Positions 1 through 7,358 are shown, numbered from the stretch's first letter. The stretch is 15,215 nucleotides of DNA from Pseudomonadota bacterium (GCA_023410295.1 JAEYPY010000175.1:1-15215); one strand, 5' to 3'. Notes: generated from the sequence alone by a model not told the origin. A program made the numbers and translations.

Positions 1-16
1 TCATGGGGGTGTAAAC

Positions 17-43
17 GGGCGGGGAGCCAAGGGCGCCCCGCCT
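17..43 (-). terminator. Rho-independent-type terminator after flagellin
   Basis: A GC-rich hairpin lies 15 bases beyond the flagellin stop. GGCGGGG (18-24) pairs with CCCCGCC (36-42), and an inner GCC/GGC helix extends it. On the minus strand it is followed by a short GTTTAC run, and on the plus strand by TTTT (43-46). It could therefore end transcripts from both directions, including one from a gene left of the window. The T-runs are short, so efficiency is uncertain. Confidence 0.6.
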
Positions 44-57
44 TTTCCATTTCGCTC

Positions 58-1293
58 TTAGCGGAAGAACGACAGCACGATCGACGGCGCCGAGTTGGCG
101 ATCGACAAGGCTTGCGCGCCCAGCTGCTGCTTGACTTGCAGAGCTTGCAGGCGAGCGGATTCCTTGGCGAGGTCCGCGTCGACGAGGTTGCCGATACCGG
201 CTTCGATCGAATCCGACAGCTTGCCCAAGAAGGTCTTTTGCACTTCGAGCGCTTTGGCTTGCGCGCCCATCGTGGCCAGATCCTTGTTGAGCGCGGTCAG
301 CGCATCGTCGATGGCGTCGGACGCCGAAGCGGCGCCAGCCGCATCGGAGATGTCCAGCGCCGCCGTCAGGCCCGCGAGGGCTTGGCCGGCCTTGCCGAGG
401 CGGAAGTCGAAGCCCGAAACCGTCAGCTGGCTGGCGGTGCCGGCCGAGCCGCCGGAAAGCGCCGTGCCGGCGACGCCGGTGGTGCCGTCGAGCATCCCGG
501 TATCGTCTTTGGTCGTGGTCGCATCGCCGTAGAACTGGACCGTGTAGGCCTTCGCCGAGCTGTAGCTGATCGTGCCGGCGGCTTCGTCGTAGGTCGCCGT
601 CACTTCGCCATTGGTGCCGGTATAGACCGCATCGACATAGTCCTGGATCGTCGTCGTGGCCGTGACGCCGATCGAATAGGTCGTCGTTTGCGTGCCGTCC
701 GTGATCGTGAACTTGACCTGGTCGTCGGCGTCGATGGTGAGACCGGTGGCGGCGTCGAGTTCATCGGTGGCCGGCGTCGCCGCGCCAAGCGTCAGGCCGG
801 TCAGCGAATGCGGCGTGCCCGCACCGATATCCGAGGTCAGCACGCTGAAGGCGGAGCTGCCGGCGGTCAGGTTGGTGCCGTTGACAAGGTTCGAACCGTT
901 GAACGTCGCGGCGTTGGCGATCTGGTCGATCTGGTTACGCAGCGCGTTGAAGTCGGCTTGCAGCGCGTCACGCTGGTCTTGAGAAAGGTCGTTGGCTTGG
1001 CCTGCGACCGCCTTCTCTTTCAGCTGCTTCAGGATGTCGCCGATGGCTTGGCCGGCCGACAGACCGACGTCGATAACCGACGTCGCACGGTCGATGCCGT
1101 CGGTGACGGCGCCCAGCGAAGACACGCGAGCGCGTTGGCCTTCGGCGATAGCGAACACAGCGCCGTTGTCCTTCGCGGTCGACACCTTGAGGCCGGTGTT
1201 GATGCGCTGCTGGACGTCAGCAAGTTCGCGGCTGGTTTGATTGAGGGATTGGAGCGCGACGAGCGCGCCGTAGTTGGTGTTGACGCTGGTCAT
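58..1293 (-). CDS. Flagellin
   Basis: This encodes flagellin, the structural protein of the flagellar filament, exported through the flagellar type III apparatus. The 411-residue product has the two conserved coiled-coil ends that form the D0/D1 domains. The N-terminal part (about 1-150) contains the typical MTSVNTNYGALVAL start, LxxTSxEL and NGSNLVNG elements. The C-terminal part (about 300-411) ends in SIANSAPSIVLSFFR, a Caulobacter-type flagellin tail. Residues about 155-295 form a Thr/Ala/Gly-rich variable insert, making the protein longer than the compact 270-280 residue Caulobacter flagellins. The ATG at 1293 has an AGAAGGA ribosome site at 1304-1310, ten bases upstream. That site lies within a small hairpin. 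The gene follows flbT and flaF on the same strand, whose products control flagellin translation and secretion. Identification is very secure; which filament paralogue it is cannot be told. Confidence 0.97.
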   Translation of the reverse strand: MTSVNTNYGALVALQSLNQTSRELADVQQRINTGLKVSTAKDNGAVFAIAEGQRARVSSLGAVTDGIDRATSVIDVGLSAGQAIGDILKQLKEKAVAGQANDLSQDQRDALQADFNALRNQIDQIANAATFNGSNLVNGTNLTAGSSAFSVLTSDIGAGTPHSLTGLTLGAATPATDELDAATGLTIDADDQVKFTITDGTQTTTYSIGVTATTTIQDYVDAVYTGTNGEVTATYDEAAGTISYSSAKAYTVQFYGDATTTKDDTGMLDGTTGVAGTALSGGSAGTASQLTVSGFDFRLGKAGQALAGLTAALDISDAAGAASASDAIDDALTALNKDLATMGAQAKALEVQKTFLGKLSDSIEAGIGNLVDADLAKESARLQALQVKQQLGAQALSIANSAPSIVLSFFR

Positions 1294-1302
1294 ATTATGT
1301 CG

Positions 1303-1314
1303 GTCCTTCTGGAC
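1303..1314 (-). promoter_or_regulatory. Small hairpin over the flagellin ribosome binding site
   Basis: In the flagellin mRNA the leader reads GTCC-AGAA-GGAC, a 4-bp stem with a four-base loop. The AGAAGGA Shine-Dalgarno sequence occupies the loop and the 3' arm of the stem. The ATG lies ten bases downstream. Formation of the stem, or binding of a protein to it, would affect ribosome access. FlbT of Caulobacter acts on the 5' untranslated region of flagellin mRNA, so this is a plausible target, by inference only. Confidence 0.45.
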
Positions 1315-1323
1315 TTTAGTGAA

Positions 1324-1340
1324 CCGGCCATTTTGGCCGG
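1324..1340 (-). promoter_or_regulatory. Leader hairpin upstream of flagellin
   Basis: CCGGCCA (1324-1330) and TGGCCGG (1334-1340) form a perfect 7-bp stem with a three-base loop, 31 bases before the flagellin start codon. It lies in the 192-base gap between flaF and flagellin, which has no other gene. With the smaller hairpin at 1303-1314 it gives the flagellin mRNA a structured 5' leader. It could be an RNA element used by FlbT/FlaF or a DNA operator; the sequence does not decide. Confidence 0.5.
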
Positions 1341-1485
1341 CTGGGCTCCCCGCCCGACCCGCACGGATTGCTCCGCACGCCCTGCCCTTCTGAGCGAGAC
1401 GCTTTGCGTTGCGATTGTTGTAGAGATGGACCGGTTAATAAGAGGTCAGCGCCGAAACGATTCCGGTCGGCAAATTATGCCGAGT

Positions 1486-1833
1486 TCAACGCGCGCCAAG
1501 GCCTTCCATCATGGTGCGGTTGATGTCGATCAACGGCTCGAGATCGGCGCCTTCGCGCAGCACTTCGCTGGAATAGCGGGCGACCCACATAGCGAGCGAG
1601 ATGATCTGCCCCCGCAGCGCCAGCGGCAGCTGATTTTCCGGCACCGAGCAATCCGCCGAAAGCAATGTCCAGAGCCGGCGATTGGAGTCGAGCGCTTCGG
1701 CCAGCGCGCCGTGCGCTGCGCCGGTTTCCTTGGCGCGCACAAGGCTCGCCGTGACCTGGCCAAAAGCACGGTACTCCAGCTCGCGCGGGTTTTCAGCCTG
1801 CGTGGCTGCGCGCTGGTACGCTTTGATCGACAT
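1486..1833 (-). CDS. flaF: Flagellar biosynthesis regulator FlaF
   Basis: FlaF is a small cytoplasmic protein of alphaproteobacteria needed for flagellin synthesis and secretion; in Caulobacter it acts opposite to FlbT. The product from the ATG at 1833 has 115 residues, the usual family length. It begins MSIKAYQRAATQAENPRELEYRAF, whose characteristic part is AYxxAA...ENPRELEYRAF, and contains RRLWTLLSAD and LPxxLRGQIISLAMWV segments. An in-frame ATG nine codons upstream (1860) exists, but homologues begin at the one chosen, and a GGGG-containing sequence precedes it. The start lies inside the end of flbT, a 41-base overlap that implies translational coupling. Flagellin follows after 192 bases. 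Identification is secure. Confidence 0.92.
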   Translation of the reverse strand: MSIKAYQRAATQAENPRELEYRAFGQVTASLVRAKETGAAHGALAEALDSNRRLWTLLSADCSVPENQLPLALRGQIISLAMWVARYSSEVLREGADLEPLIDINRTMMEGLGAR

Positions 1834-2224
1834 GCCCCAGCCCCAAGCGCTCGGCCTCATACGTGATGAGTTTCCGGCAGCGCATCAACGCCCTGTAGTA
1901 TTCGCCGCTCATTACTTCTTTGGAAACGCCGATACATTCGGCAAGGACCGCCGGATCGCGAACCGCGCCCATGAACTCAGCGAGGCGCGCGGCGAATTCG
2001 CCATAGGCTTTGTCGCGGCCGATCTCGTCCAGATACATGAGCATGATCGGGAAATAGATGCGCTTGGCCGGCGTGTCGGCCTCGTCGGGCTGCATGATGT
2101 CCTTCTCGCGCAGCACAGAGGCCTTGTTCTGCAGCACCAGCGCCGCGCGCCGGTCTCCGTTCTGCACGACAGCGCCATTGACCACGAACTTCTCGCCGGG
2201 TCGCAGAGACAGTTTCAGCGGCAT
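1793..2224 (-). CDS. flbT: Flagellar biosynthesis repressor FlbT
   Basis: FlbT is a cytoplasmic post-transcriptional regulator that binds the 5' leader of flagellin mRNA and promotes its decay or blocks translation until the hook is complete, as established in Caulobacter crescentus. The 143-residue product starts with the family signature MPLKLSLRPGEKFVVNGAVV and continues with NGDRRAALVLQNKASVLREKDIM and AKRIYFPIMLMYLD. These are conserved blocks seen throughout the family. A strong purine-rich ribosome site (GGGAGGAGGGG) stands just before the ATG at 2224. It is the first gene of a minus-strand cluster flbT-flaF-flagellin and overlaps flaF by 41 bases. The upstream 122 bases are shared with the divergent MoxR gene, so promoters for both must lie there; I found no clear sigma-54 site. 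Confidence 0.95.
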   Translation of the reverse strand: MPLKLSLRPGEKFVVNGAVVQNGDRRAALVLQNKASVLREKDIMQPDEADTPAKRIYFPIMLMYLDEIGRDKAYGEFAARLAEFMGAVRDPAVLAECIGVSKEVMSGEYYRALMRCRKLITYEAERLGLGHVDQSVPARSHAG

Positions 2225-2346
2225 TTGAGCCCCTCCTCCCGCTTCTGGGAGTCATCCGAGCAAAGAGTCAGGCTTGAAGGTTAACGAGATATTGCAACCG
2301 GCGCCGGCTGGCCTCTATTGCTCTAACGAAACATCGGGAGATCGAA

Positions 2347-3204
2347 TTGCGCTTTGAAGGCACCACCGACTATGTCGCTACGGAAGATCTGAAAGTCGCC
2401 GTCAACGCAGCGATCACGCTGGAGCGCCCGCTGCTGGTCAAGGGCGAGCCCGGCACCGGCAAGACCATGCTGGCGATCGAAGTGGCGAAGGCCTTGGGCG
2501 CGCCGCTGATCGAGTGGCACATCAAGTCGACCACCAAGGCGGTGCAGGGTCTTTATGAGTACGACGCGGTCATGCGCCTACGCGACTCCCAATTGGGCGA
2601 CGCGCGCGCCACCGACATCGCCAACTACATCAAGCGTGGCAAACTCTGGGAAGCGTTCGAAAGCGACGTGCGCCCGATCCTGCTGATCGACGAAATCGAC
2701 AAGGCCGACATCGAATTCCCGAACGACCTCCTGCAGGAGCTCGATCGCATGGAATTCTATGTCTACGAGCTCGACCGCACCATCAAAGCCAAGCAGCGCC
2801 CGATCATTCTCATCACCTCGAACAACGAAAAGGAATTGCCCGACGCGTTCCTGCGCCGCTGCTTCTTCCACTACATCCGCTTTCCCGATGAAGAGACCAT
2901 GCGCGCCATCGTCGAGAGCCATTATCCCGGCGTGAAAACGCGCCTCGTCAACGAAGCGCTGAAAATCTTCTACGACATGCGCAAGGTCCCCGGCCTGAAG
3001 AAGAAACCCAGCACCAGCGAACTGCTCGACTGGCTGAAGCTGCTGCTGACCGACGACGTCGATCCCGAAACATTGAAGCAGCGAGATCCCTCGAAACTCA
3101 TTCCTCCCCTCGCCGGCGCGCTCCTCAAGAACGAAGCCGACGTCATGCTCTTCGAACGCCTCGCCTTCCTGGCGCAGCGCGAGCAAAGGGGTGGCGCGAG
3201 CTAA
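2347..3204 (+). CDS. MoxR-family AAA+ ATPase
   Basis: This is a cytoplasmic ATPase of the MoxR family, chaperone-like proteins that typically work with a von Willebrand A partner to activate or insert cofactors into a client. The 285-residue product shows Walker A GEPGTGKT (33-40), Walker B LLIDEID (112-118), sensor-1 region ITSNNEKELPDAFLRR (156-171) and the C-terminal helical lid. The start is a TTG at 2347, six bases after GGGAG (2336-2340). The product then begins MRFEGTTDYVATEDLK, the normal beginning of this subfamily, and no ATG is available nearby. Its stop overlaps the ATG of the following vWA gene by one base (TAATG), so the pair is translationally coupled. The client protein is not evident from this window. 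Confidence 0.95.
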   Translation: MRFEGTTDYVATEDLKVAVNAAITLERPLLVKGEPGTGKTMLAIEVAKALGAPLIEWHIKSTTKAVQGLYEYDAVMRLRDSQLGDARATDIANYIKRGKLWEAFESDVRPILLIDEIDKADIEFPNDLLQELDRMEFYVYELDRTIKAKQRPIILITSNNEKELPDAFLRRCFFHYIRFPDEETMRAIVESHYPGVKTRLVNEALKIFYDMRKVPGLKKKPSTSELLDWLKLLLTDDVDPETLKQRDPSKLIPPLAGALLKNEADVMLFERLAFLAQREQRGGAS

Positions 3205-4379
3205 TGTTTCAGCGCTTCTTTACCGAACTCCGCGCCGCGCGCGTGCCTGTGAGTCTCAAGGAATACCTTGTGCTCGTCGAAGCGCTGGAGAAGGGCGCGA
3301 TCGATCGCCGCGTCGAGGACTTTTATTATCTCTCGCGCGCCGCGCTGGTGAAGGACGAGCGCCATCTCGACAAGTTCGACCGCGTCTTCGGCCAGGTGTT
3401 CAAGGGGCTCGAAAACACCGGCGACGCCGTCGCCGCCGACATCCCGGAAGAATGGCTGAAAGCCCTCACGCAAAAATTCCTGACCGATGAAGAGAAGGCG
3501 CAGATCGAAGCGCTCGGCGGTTGGGAGAAGCTGATGGAGACGCTGAAACAACGGCTCGAAGAGCAGAAGGAACGCCACCAGGGCGGCAACAAATGGATCG
3601 GCACCGGCGGCACGAGCCCCTACGGCAATAGCGGCTTCAATCCCGAAGGCATTCGCATCGGCGGCGAAGGCGGCCAACGCAAAGCCGTCAAAGTCTGGGA
3701 CAAGCGCGAATACAAAAACCTCGACGACAGCGTCGAACTCGGCGTGCGCAACATCAAGGTCGCGCTCCGCCGTCTGCGCAAATTCGCCCGCACTGGCGCG
3801 CCCGACGAACTCGATCTTGACGGCACCATCAAGAAAAGTGCGCGCGAAGGCTATCTCGACATCGTGCTGCGCCCCGAACGCCGCAACGCCGTGAAGGTGC
3901 TGCTGCTCTTGGACATCGGCGGCTCGATGGATTCACACATCAAGCTCTGCGAAGAGCTCTTCAGCGCCGCGCGCACCGAGTTCAAGAGCCTCGAATTCTT
4001 CTACTTCCACAACTGCCTCTATGAGAGCGTCTGGAAGGACAACCGCCGCCGCCACGACGAAAAGACCGCCACCTGGGACGTGCTGCACAAATTCCCCAGC
4101 GACTATCGCGTCGTCTTCGTCGGCGACGCCACCATGAGCCCCTATGAAATCACCTATCCCGGCGGCAGCGTCGAACACTGGAACGAAGAACCCGGCGCGC
4201 TCTGGCTGCAACGCGTCGCCAATGTTTACGAGCGCCTCGTTTGGCTCAACCCCACGCCCAAAGCCCACTGGGACCACACCCCAAGCATCCAGCTGGTCCG
4301 CGAGGTCATCGGCCCGAACCGCATGTTCCCGCTCACGATCGAAGGCCTCGACGGCGCCATGCGCGAACTTAGCCGCTAG
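3204..4379 (+). CDS. von Willebrand factor A domain protein (CoxE-like, MoxR partner)
   Basis: This 391-residue cytoplasmic protein carries a C-terminal vWA domain, preceded by a helical N-terminal region (1-125) and a Gly-rich linker (127-160). In related systems such a protein works with the MoxR ATPase in metal-dependent binding of a client. The metal-site (MIDAS) loop is D237-I-G-G-S241, in LLLLDIGGSMDSHI, with a Gly where the classical DxSxS has the first Ser. A second element is GDATMS (307-312). The C-terminal part has conserved WLNP and LVREVIG blocks. There is no signal peptide or membrane helix. It overlaps the ATPase stop by one base and converges on a minus-strand gene 13 bases away. 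The family call is strong; the substrate is unknown. The Gly substitution seems, from memory of close relatives, to be normal for this subfamily. Confidence 0.92.
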   Translation: MFQRFFTELRAARVPVSLKEYLVLVEALEKGAIDRRVEDFYYLSRAALVKDERHLDKFDRVFGQVFKGLENTGDAVAADIPEEWLKALTQKFLTDEEKAQIEALGGWEKLMETLKQRLEEQKERHQGGNKWIGTGGTSPYGNSGFNPEGIRIGGEGGQRKAVKVWDKREYKNLDDSVELGVRNIKVALRRLRKFARTGAPDELDLDGTIKKSAREGYLDIVLRPERRNAVKVLLLLDIGGSMDSHIKLCEELFSAARTEFKSLEFFYFHNCLYESVWKDNRRRHDEKTATWDVLHKFPSDYRVVFVGDATMSPYEITYPGGSVEHWNEEPGALWLQRVANVYERLVWLNPTPKAHWDHTPSIQLVREVIGPNRMFPLTIEGLDGAMRELSR

Positions 4380-4392
4380 CGGCAAAGCGCAC

Positions 4393-4941
4393 TCACCGCG
4401 CGCGGCGGCGCCGCTCCAACTCGCGCCAATAATTCGGGCTGCGATACCAGGACCTGTTGTCGTAATTCTCTCGAGCGGGCTGACGCCGGCCCGCATCAAC
4501 GTTCGACGTAGACGCCACTTCATCGCGCCGCGCGACAGCGGTGTCCTCTACGCTTACGGCGCTGGGTTCCGGCGCACGCGGAACGACAGGCTCAGCCGGC
4601 GCTTCAACGGGCGCCATCGCCGTCGAAGCCGTTTCCGCTGCACGCGCGCGCGGCCGCGTCCTCTCTGCAACCCTACGAACCTCGATGCGCTCGCGCGTCT
4701 CTGGCGCTGGCACGATAATGACGCCCTCGGGCGCAAACGCCGGAAAGTCCGGCGCCCGCACAGGCGCGCGCGGGGCGGCTTCACCGGCGCCAAGCGTATG
4801 TTCAACACCGCGCGCCTGCTCGCGAACGGCGTTGAGCGTATCATCGAAGGCGATGAAGAGAGCGGTCGCCAGCGGCGCCGAAAGCGCAACGCCGCCCAGG
4901 CCATACATCAAAGTTCTGACAGCAGATCTTTTCGCGCCCAT
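4393..4941 (-). CDS. Hypothetical single-pass membrane protein
   Basis: I do not recognise this gene. From the ATG at 4941 it gives 182 residues. There is a short basic N-terminus (MGAKRSAVR), one hydrophobic segment (about 11-32), then a long Ala/Pro/Glu/Arg-rich low-complexity region. The end is a basic aromatic tail containing NRSWYRSPNYWRELERR. A signal anchor with the bulk of the chain in the periplasm is the simplest reading, though the Arg-rich tail could also face a nucleic acid or lipid surface. The start was chosen because GGCGGAG stands nine bases upstream; an upstream in-frame ATG at 4986 lacks this. It converges on the vWA gene and is divergent from the phosphatase gene. Reading-frame continuity and the ribosome site support a real gene, but the composition makes it less secure than its neighbours. 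Confidence 0.65.
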   Translation of the reverse strand: MGAKRSAVRTLMYGLGGVALSAPLATALFIAFDDTLNAVREQARGVEHTLGAGEAAPRAPVRAPDFPAFAPEGVIIVPAPETRERIEVRRVAERTRPRARAAETASTAMAPVEAPAEPVVPRAPEPSAVSVEDTAVARRDEVASTSNVDAGRRQPARENYDNRSWYRSPNYWRELERRRRAR

Positions 4942-5088
4942 ACGCGGGTGCTCCGCCAGACATCCCTCTCGCATCGGCAACCGCACGCCTCACAAGATGT
5001 TCCGCGCCAGCGCAGCGCTAAGCAGAAGGCGCCGCCTCACCCCGCCATCCGTCCCCTCTTTCCGCGTTCTGTCGATCTCCGATTGCAC

Positions 5089-5131
5089 CCCCGCCCAGCG
5101 GGGCGATCCTTCCTCGCGATCAGCGAGGAGG
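5089..5131 (+). promoter_or_regulatory. Two tandem hairpins in the phosphatase leader, the second covering the ribosome binding site
   Basis: The first hairpin is CCCCGC (5089-5094), loop CCA, GCGGGG (5098-5103). The second is TCCTCGC (5111-5117), loop GATCA, GCGAGGA (5123-5129). It extends by a T-G and a C-G pair to 5109/5131. The Shine-Dalgarno sequence GAGGAGG (5125-5131) forms most of the 3' arm of the second stem, six bases before the ATG at 5138. In the folded RNA the ribosome site would be closed. This could be an RNA thermometer, a protein target, or a device for coupling to transcription; which one is inference. Confidence 0.5.
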
Positions 5132-5137
5132 ACATTC

Positions 5138-7183
5138 ATGAGCGCAGCATCGACGCGCCGGACGCTATTGAAGCAGGCCGCAGCCCTCGGCGCGGCCCTC
5201 GCCTTCGGCCAGAGCTGCGCGCACGCACCATCCGGTCCCCGCACCGAACGGCGCGACCTCTACCCGCAGGGCGTCGCCTCCGGCGATCCCCAGTCCGAGA
5301 GCGTCATCCTCTGGACGCGACGCGAACCCGACGCGAGCGCCGTCGCGCACCGCCTCATGGTCGAAGTTGCGAGCGATGAAGCCTTCACCCGCATCGTCGC
5401 ACGCGGCGATGTCGAAGTTAGTGCGGCGACCGACTGGACCTGCCGCTTCCTCGCCGCGGGCCTCAGCCCCGCCCGCGAATACTGGTACCGCTTCATCGAC
5501 GAAGCCGGAAACACCAGCCGCATCGGCCGCACGCTCACCGCCCCCGCCGCGGACGACGATCGCCCCGTGCGCTTCGCCTTCGTCAGCTGCCAGGATCCAA
5601 CCATCGGCGCGCTCAACGCATACCGGCGCATGATCTACGAAGACGTGCGCCGCCCGCGCGCCGAGCAGCTCGGCTTCGTGCTGCACCTTGGCGATTTCAT
5701 CTACGAGATCGTGAAATACCCCGAGGACGGGCGCGACGGCATGGACCGCGGCCGCCGCTTGCGCGAAGTCTTCCGCTATCCAACCGGCAAGCGGCTCCGC
5801 AACTTCCACTTCCCGGTCGATCTCACCGACTATCGCGCCATCTATCAGGGCTATCTGCAAGTCCCTGAACTGCAAGATGCGCGCGCGCGTTGGCCGTTCG
5901 TGCCCGTGTGGGACAATCACGAATTCGCCTGGCGCGGTTTTCAAAGCCAGTCGTGGCTCTTCAACGATCCGCCCGAAGATGCGCAGCAGCTCAAAGTCGC
6001 CGCCAGCCAAGCCTGGTACGAGTACCAACCCGCGCGCGTCGTCAAACCAGGCGCCGGCGATGCCTTCGAAGCTCCGTCCGTCACCAATGGCCCGCTCGGT
6101 CCCGTGGATGCGCGCGGCCTCGGCCAAAATCCCGATAACCTCACCGCCATCAACGCGCTCAAGATCCAGCGCGCGTTCCGGTACGGCAAAAACATCGACA
6201 TGATCTTGACCGACAACCGGTCCTACATGGCCAAGCCCATTACCGGCGAAGGTTTGCCCGGCCTCGACTTCGGCGCGACGCCAGAACTGGCCAACGACAT
6301 TCTGGAAGAAGGCCGCGAATATCCCGGCGGCGCCCCCGCCACCATCCGCATCGGCGCCGAAGAAGTCCCCAACCCGCAACGCGACGAGCCGCCGCAAGCC
6401 TATCTCGGCCTCGAGCAAATGGCGTGGTTCAAGCAGCAGCTCCGCCAAGCTGAGGCGCCGTGGAAAATCTGGGGCCATTCCTTCGGCACGCTCTCGCTGC
6501 GCGTCGATCCGCAAAATCTGCCAGCGGAATTCGCGGAGATGTGGCCGAGCGAGGAGTACGGTTACCTGCTTCGCTCTTGGACGCTCGAGCACCGCGAAAT
6601 CTTCAACATGGTGCGCGACGAAGGCATCACCGGCCTCGCCATCTGCGTTGGCGACAAGCATTCCTTCTGGGCCGGCTATCCGAGCGCCGCTTTGCCGCCG
6701 CGCGCGTTCGAGCCCGCGGGCGTCGAGTTCGTCACCGGCTCCATCACCGCGCAGAACGCCGGCGAAGTGCAGGCCCTGACCTTCCCGCGCGATAATCCGC
6801 TGCGTCCCTTCTATGTGCACGACCGGCCCGATGGCTCCACGCAATGCGCTTACAACACCATGCTGCTGCACGGCGTGCGCGCGGCGCTCGCGTTGCGCGA
6901 CACCGACGACGTCGCCCAAGCGCGCGCGGCGCGCAATCCGGAGAACGCCCCGCACCTCGAATTCATGGACCAGGGCGGCTACGGCTATGCCACCGTGCGC
7001 GCCTCGCCCGACGAACTCGAAACCGAATTCGTCTGCATCCCGCCCCCGAATGAACCCGCGGCAACCGAAGACGGCGGCCCGCTACGCTATCGCGTCGTCC
7101 ACCGCGTCCCCCGCTGGTCCCCCGGCGCTCGCCCCCACATGCGCCGCGAAATCCTCGAAGGCGACGTCGGGACCGCGATTTGA
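5138..7183 (+). CDS. phoD: Tat-exported PhoD-family alkaline phosphatase/phosphodiesterase
   Basis: This is a secreted phosphomonoesterase/phosphodiesterase of the PhoD metallophosphatase family, which releases phosphate from organic esters in the periplasm. The 681-residue product opens with a twin-arginine leader, S-T-R-R-T-L-L-K, and a hydrophobic stretch ending near SCAHA (26-30). The PhoD N-terminal domain begins at YPQGVASGDP (42-51). Catalytic-domain blocks follow: FAFVSCQDP (146-154), LHLGDFIYE (182-190), VWDNHEFAW (257-265), LTDNRSYM, WKIWGHSFG and VGDKHSFWAGY. These supply the metal-binding Asp/His residues. The chain is somewhat longer than typical members (about 500-600) because of inserts in the middle. 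The start at 5138 is fixed by GAGGAGG six bases upstream and by the Tat motif. No convincing Pho box was found; the leader hairpins suggest post-transcriptional control. Enzyme class is secure, exact substrate is not. Confidence 0.93.
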   Translation: MSAASTRRTLLKQAAALGAALAFGQSCAHAPSGPRTERRDLYPQGVASGDPQSESVILWTRREPDASAVAHRLMVEVASDEAFTRIVARGDVEVSAATDWTCRFLAAGLSPAREYWYRFIDEAGNTSRIGRTLTAPAADDDRPVRFAFVSCQDPTIGALNAYRRMIYEDVRRPRAEQLGFVLHLGDFIYEIVKYPEDGRDGMDRGRRLREVFRYPTGKRLRNFHFPVDLTDYRAIYQGYLQVPELQDARARWPFVPVWDNHEFAWRGFQSQSWLFNDPPEDAQQLKVAASQAWYEYQPARVVKPGAGDAFEAPSVTNGPLGPVDARGLGQNPDNLTAINALKIQRAFRYGKNIDMILTDNRSYMAKPITGEGLPGLDFGATPELANDILEEGREYPGGAPATIRIGAEEVPNPQRDEPPQAYLGLEQMAWFKQQLRQAEAPWKIWGHSFGTLSLRVDPQNLPAEFAEMWPSEEYGYLLRSWTLEHREIFNMVRDEGITGLAICVGDKHSFWAGYPSAALPPRAFEPAGVEFVTGSITAQNAGEVQALTFPRDNPLRPFYVHDRPDGSTQCAYNTMLLHGVRAALALRDTDDVAQARAARNPENAPHLEFMDQGGYGYATVRASPDELETEFVCIPPPNEPAATEDGGPLRYRVVHRVPRWSPGARPHMRREILEGDVGTAI

Positions 7184-7304
7184 GCTGGGCCGCAGGCGTC
7201 AGAGCGAACCGACCTCACCCTCCGAACTGCCGGCGGCTGGCCCTTTGAGAGCGGCAGCTATGCGCGAATAGTCGGCCGGGAAATTTCGCGCTACGACGCA
7301 CGCT

Positions 7305-7336
7305 GGCGCCCACTCCAGCCGTCCGGCTGGTGCGCC
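7305..7336 (+). promoter_or_regulatory. Hairpin upstream of the GFA-family gene
   Basis: CCAGCC (7315-7320), loop GTCC, GGCTGG (7325-7330) is a perfect 6-bp stem. An outer GGCGC (7305-7309)/GCGCC (7332-7336) helix encloses it across a small internal loop. It ends nine bases before the ribosome site GGAGGG (7345-7350). It may be a leader element of the following gene or the terminator of the phosphatase transcript; it lacks a T-run, which argues against a classical terminator. Confidence 0.35.
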
Positions 7337-7358
7337 TGAGTGTTGGAGGGAGAGCCCG

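Noticed and set aside
1466..1482. CGGC-N5-TTGC resembling a sigma-54 promoter for flagellin
   Set aside because: The spacing between the GG and GC elements is eight instead of the strictly required ten bases.
112..1866. A 584-codon open frame on the plus strand across the flagellin and flaF genes
   Set aside because: It is antisense to well-identified genes, is Arg-rich and has no family pattern; it is a GC-bias shadow.
2298..2307. Perfect palindrome CCGGCGCCGG between flbT and the MoxR gene
   Set aside because: Short and of a type expected by chance in GC-rich DNA; no second copy or adjoining promoter element supports an operator.
5069..5087. CTGTC-containing stretch as a Pho box before the phosphatase gene
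   Set aside because: Only one partial half-site is present; the second repeat does not match CTGTCAT.
4144..5379. 411-codon plus-strand open frame, and the long extension of the phosphatase frame back to 4541
   Set aside because: They run antisense to the 4393-4941 gene or through the leader; the Tat signal and ribosome site fix the phosphatase start at 5138.
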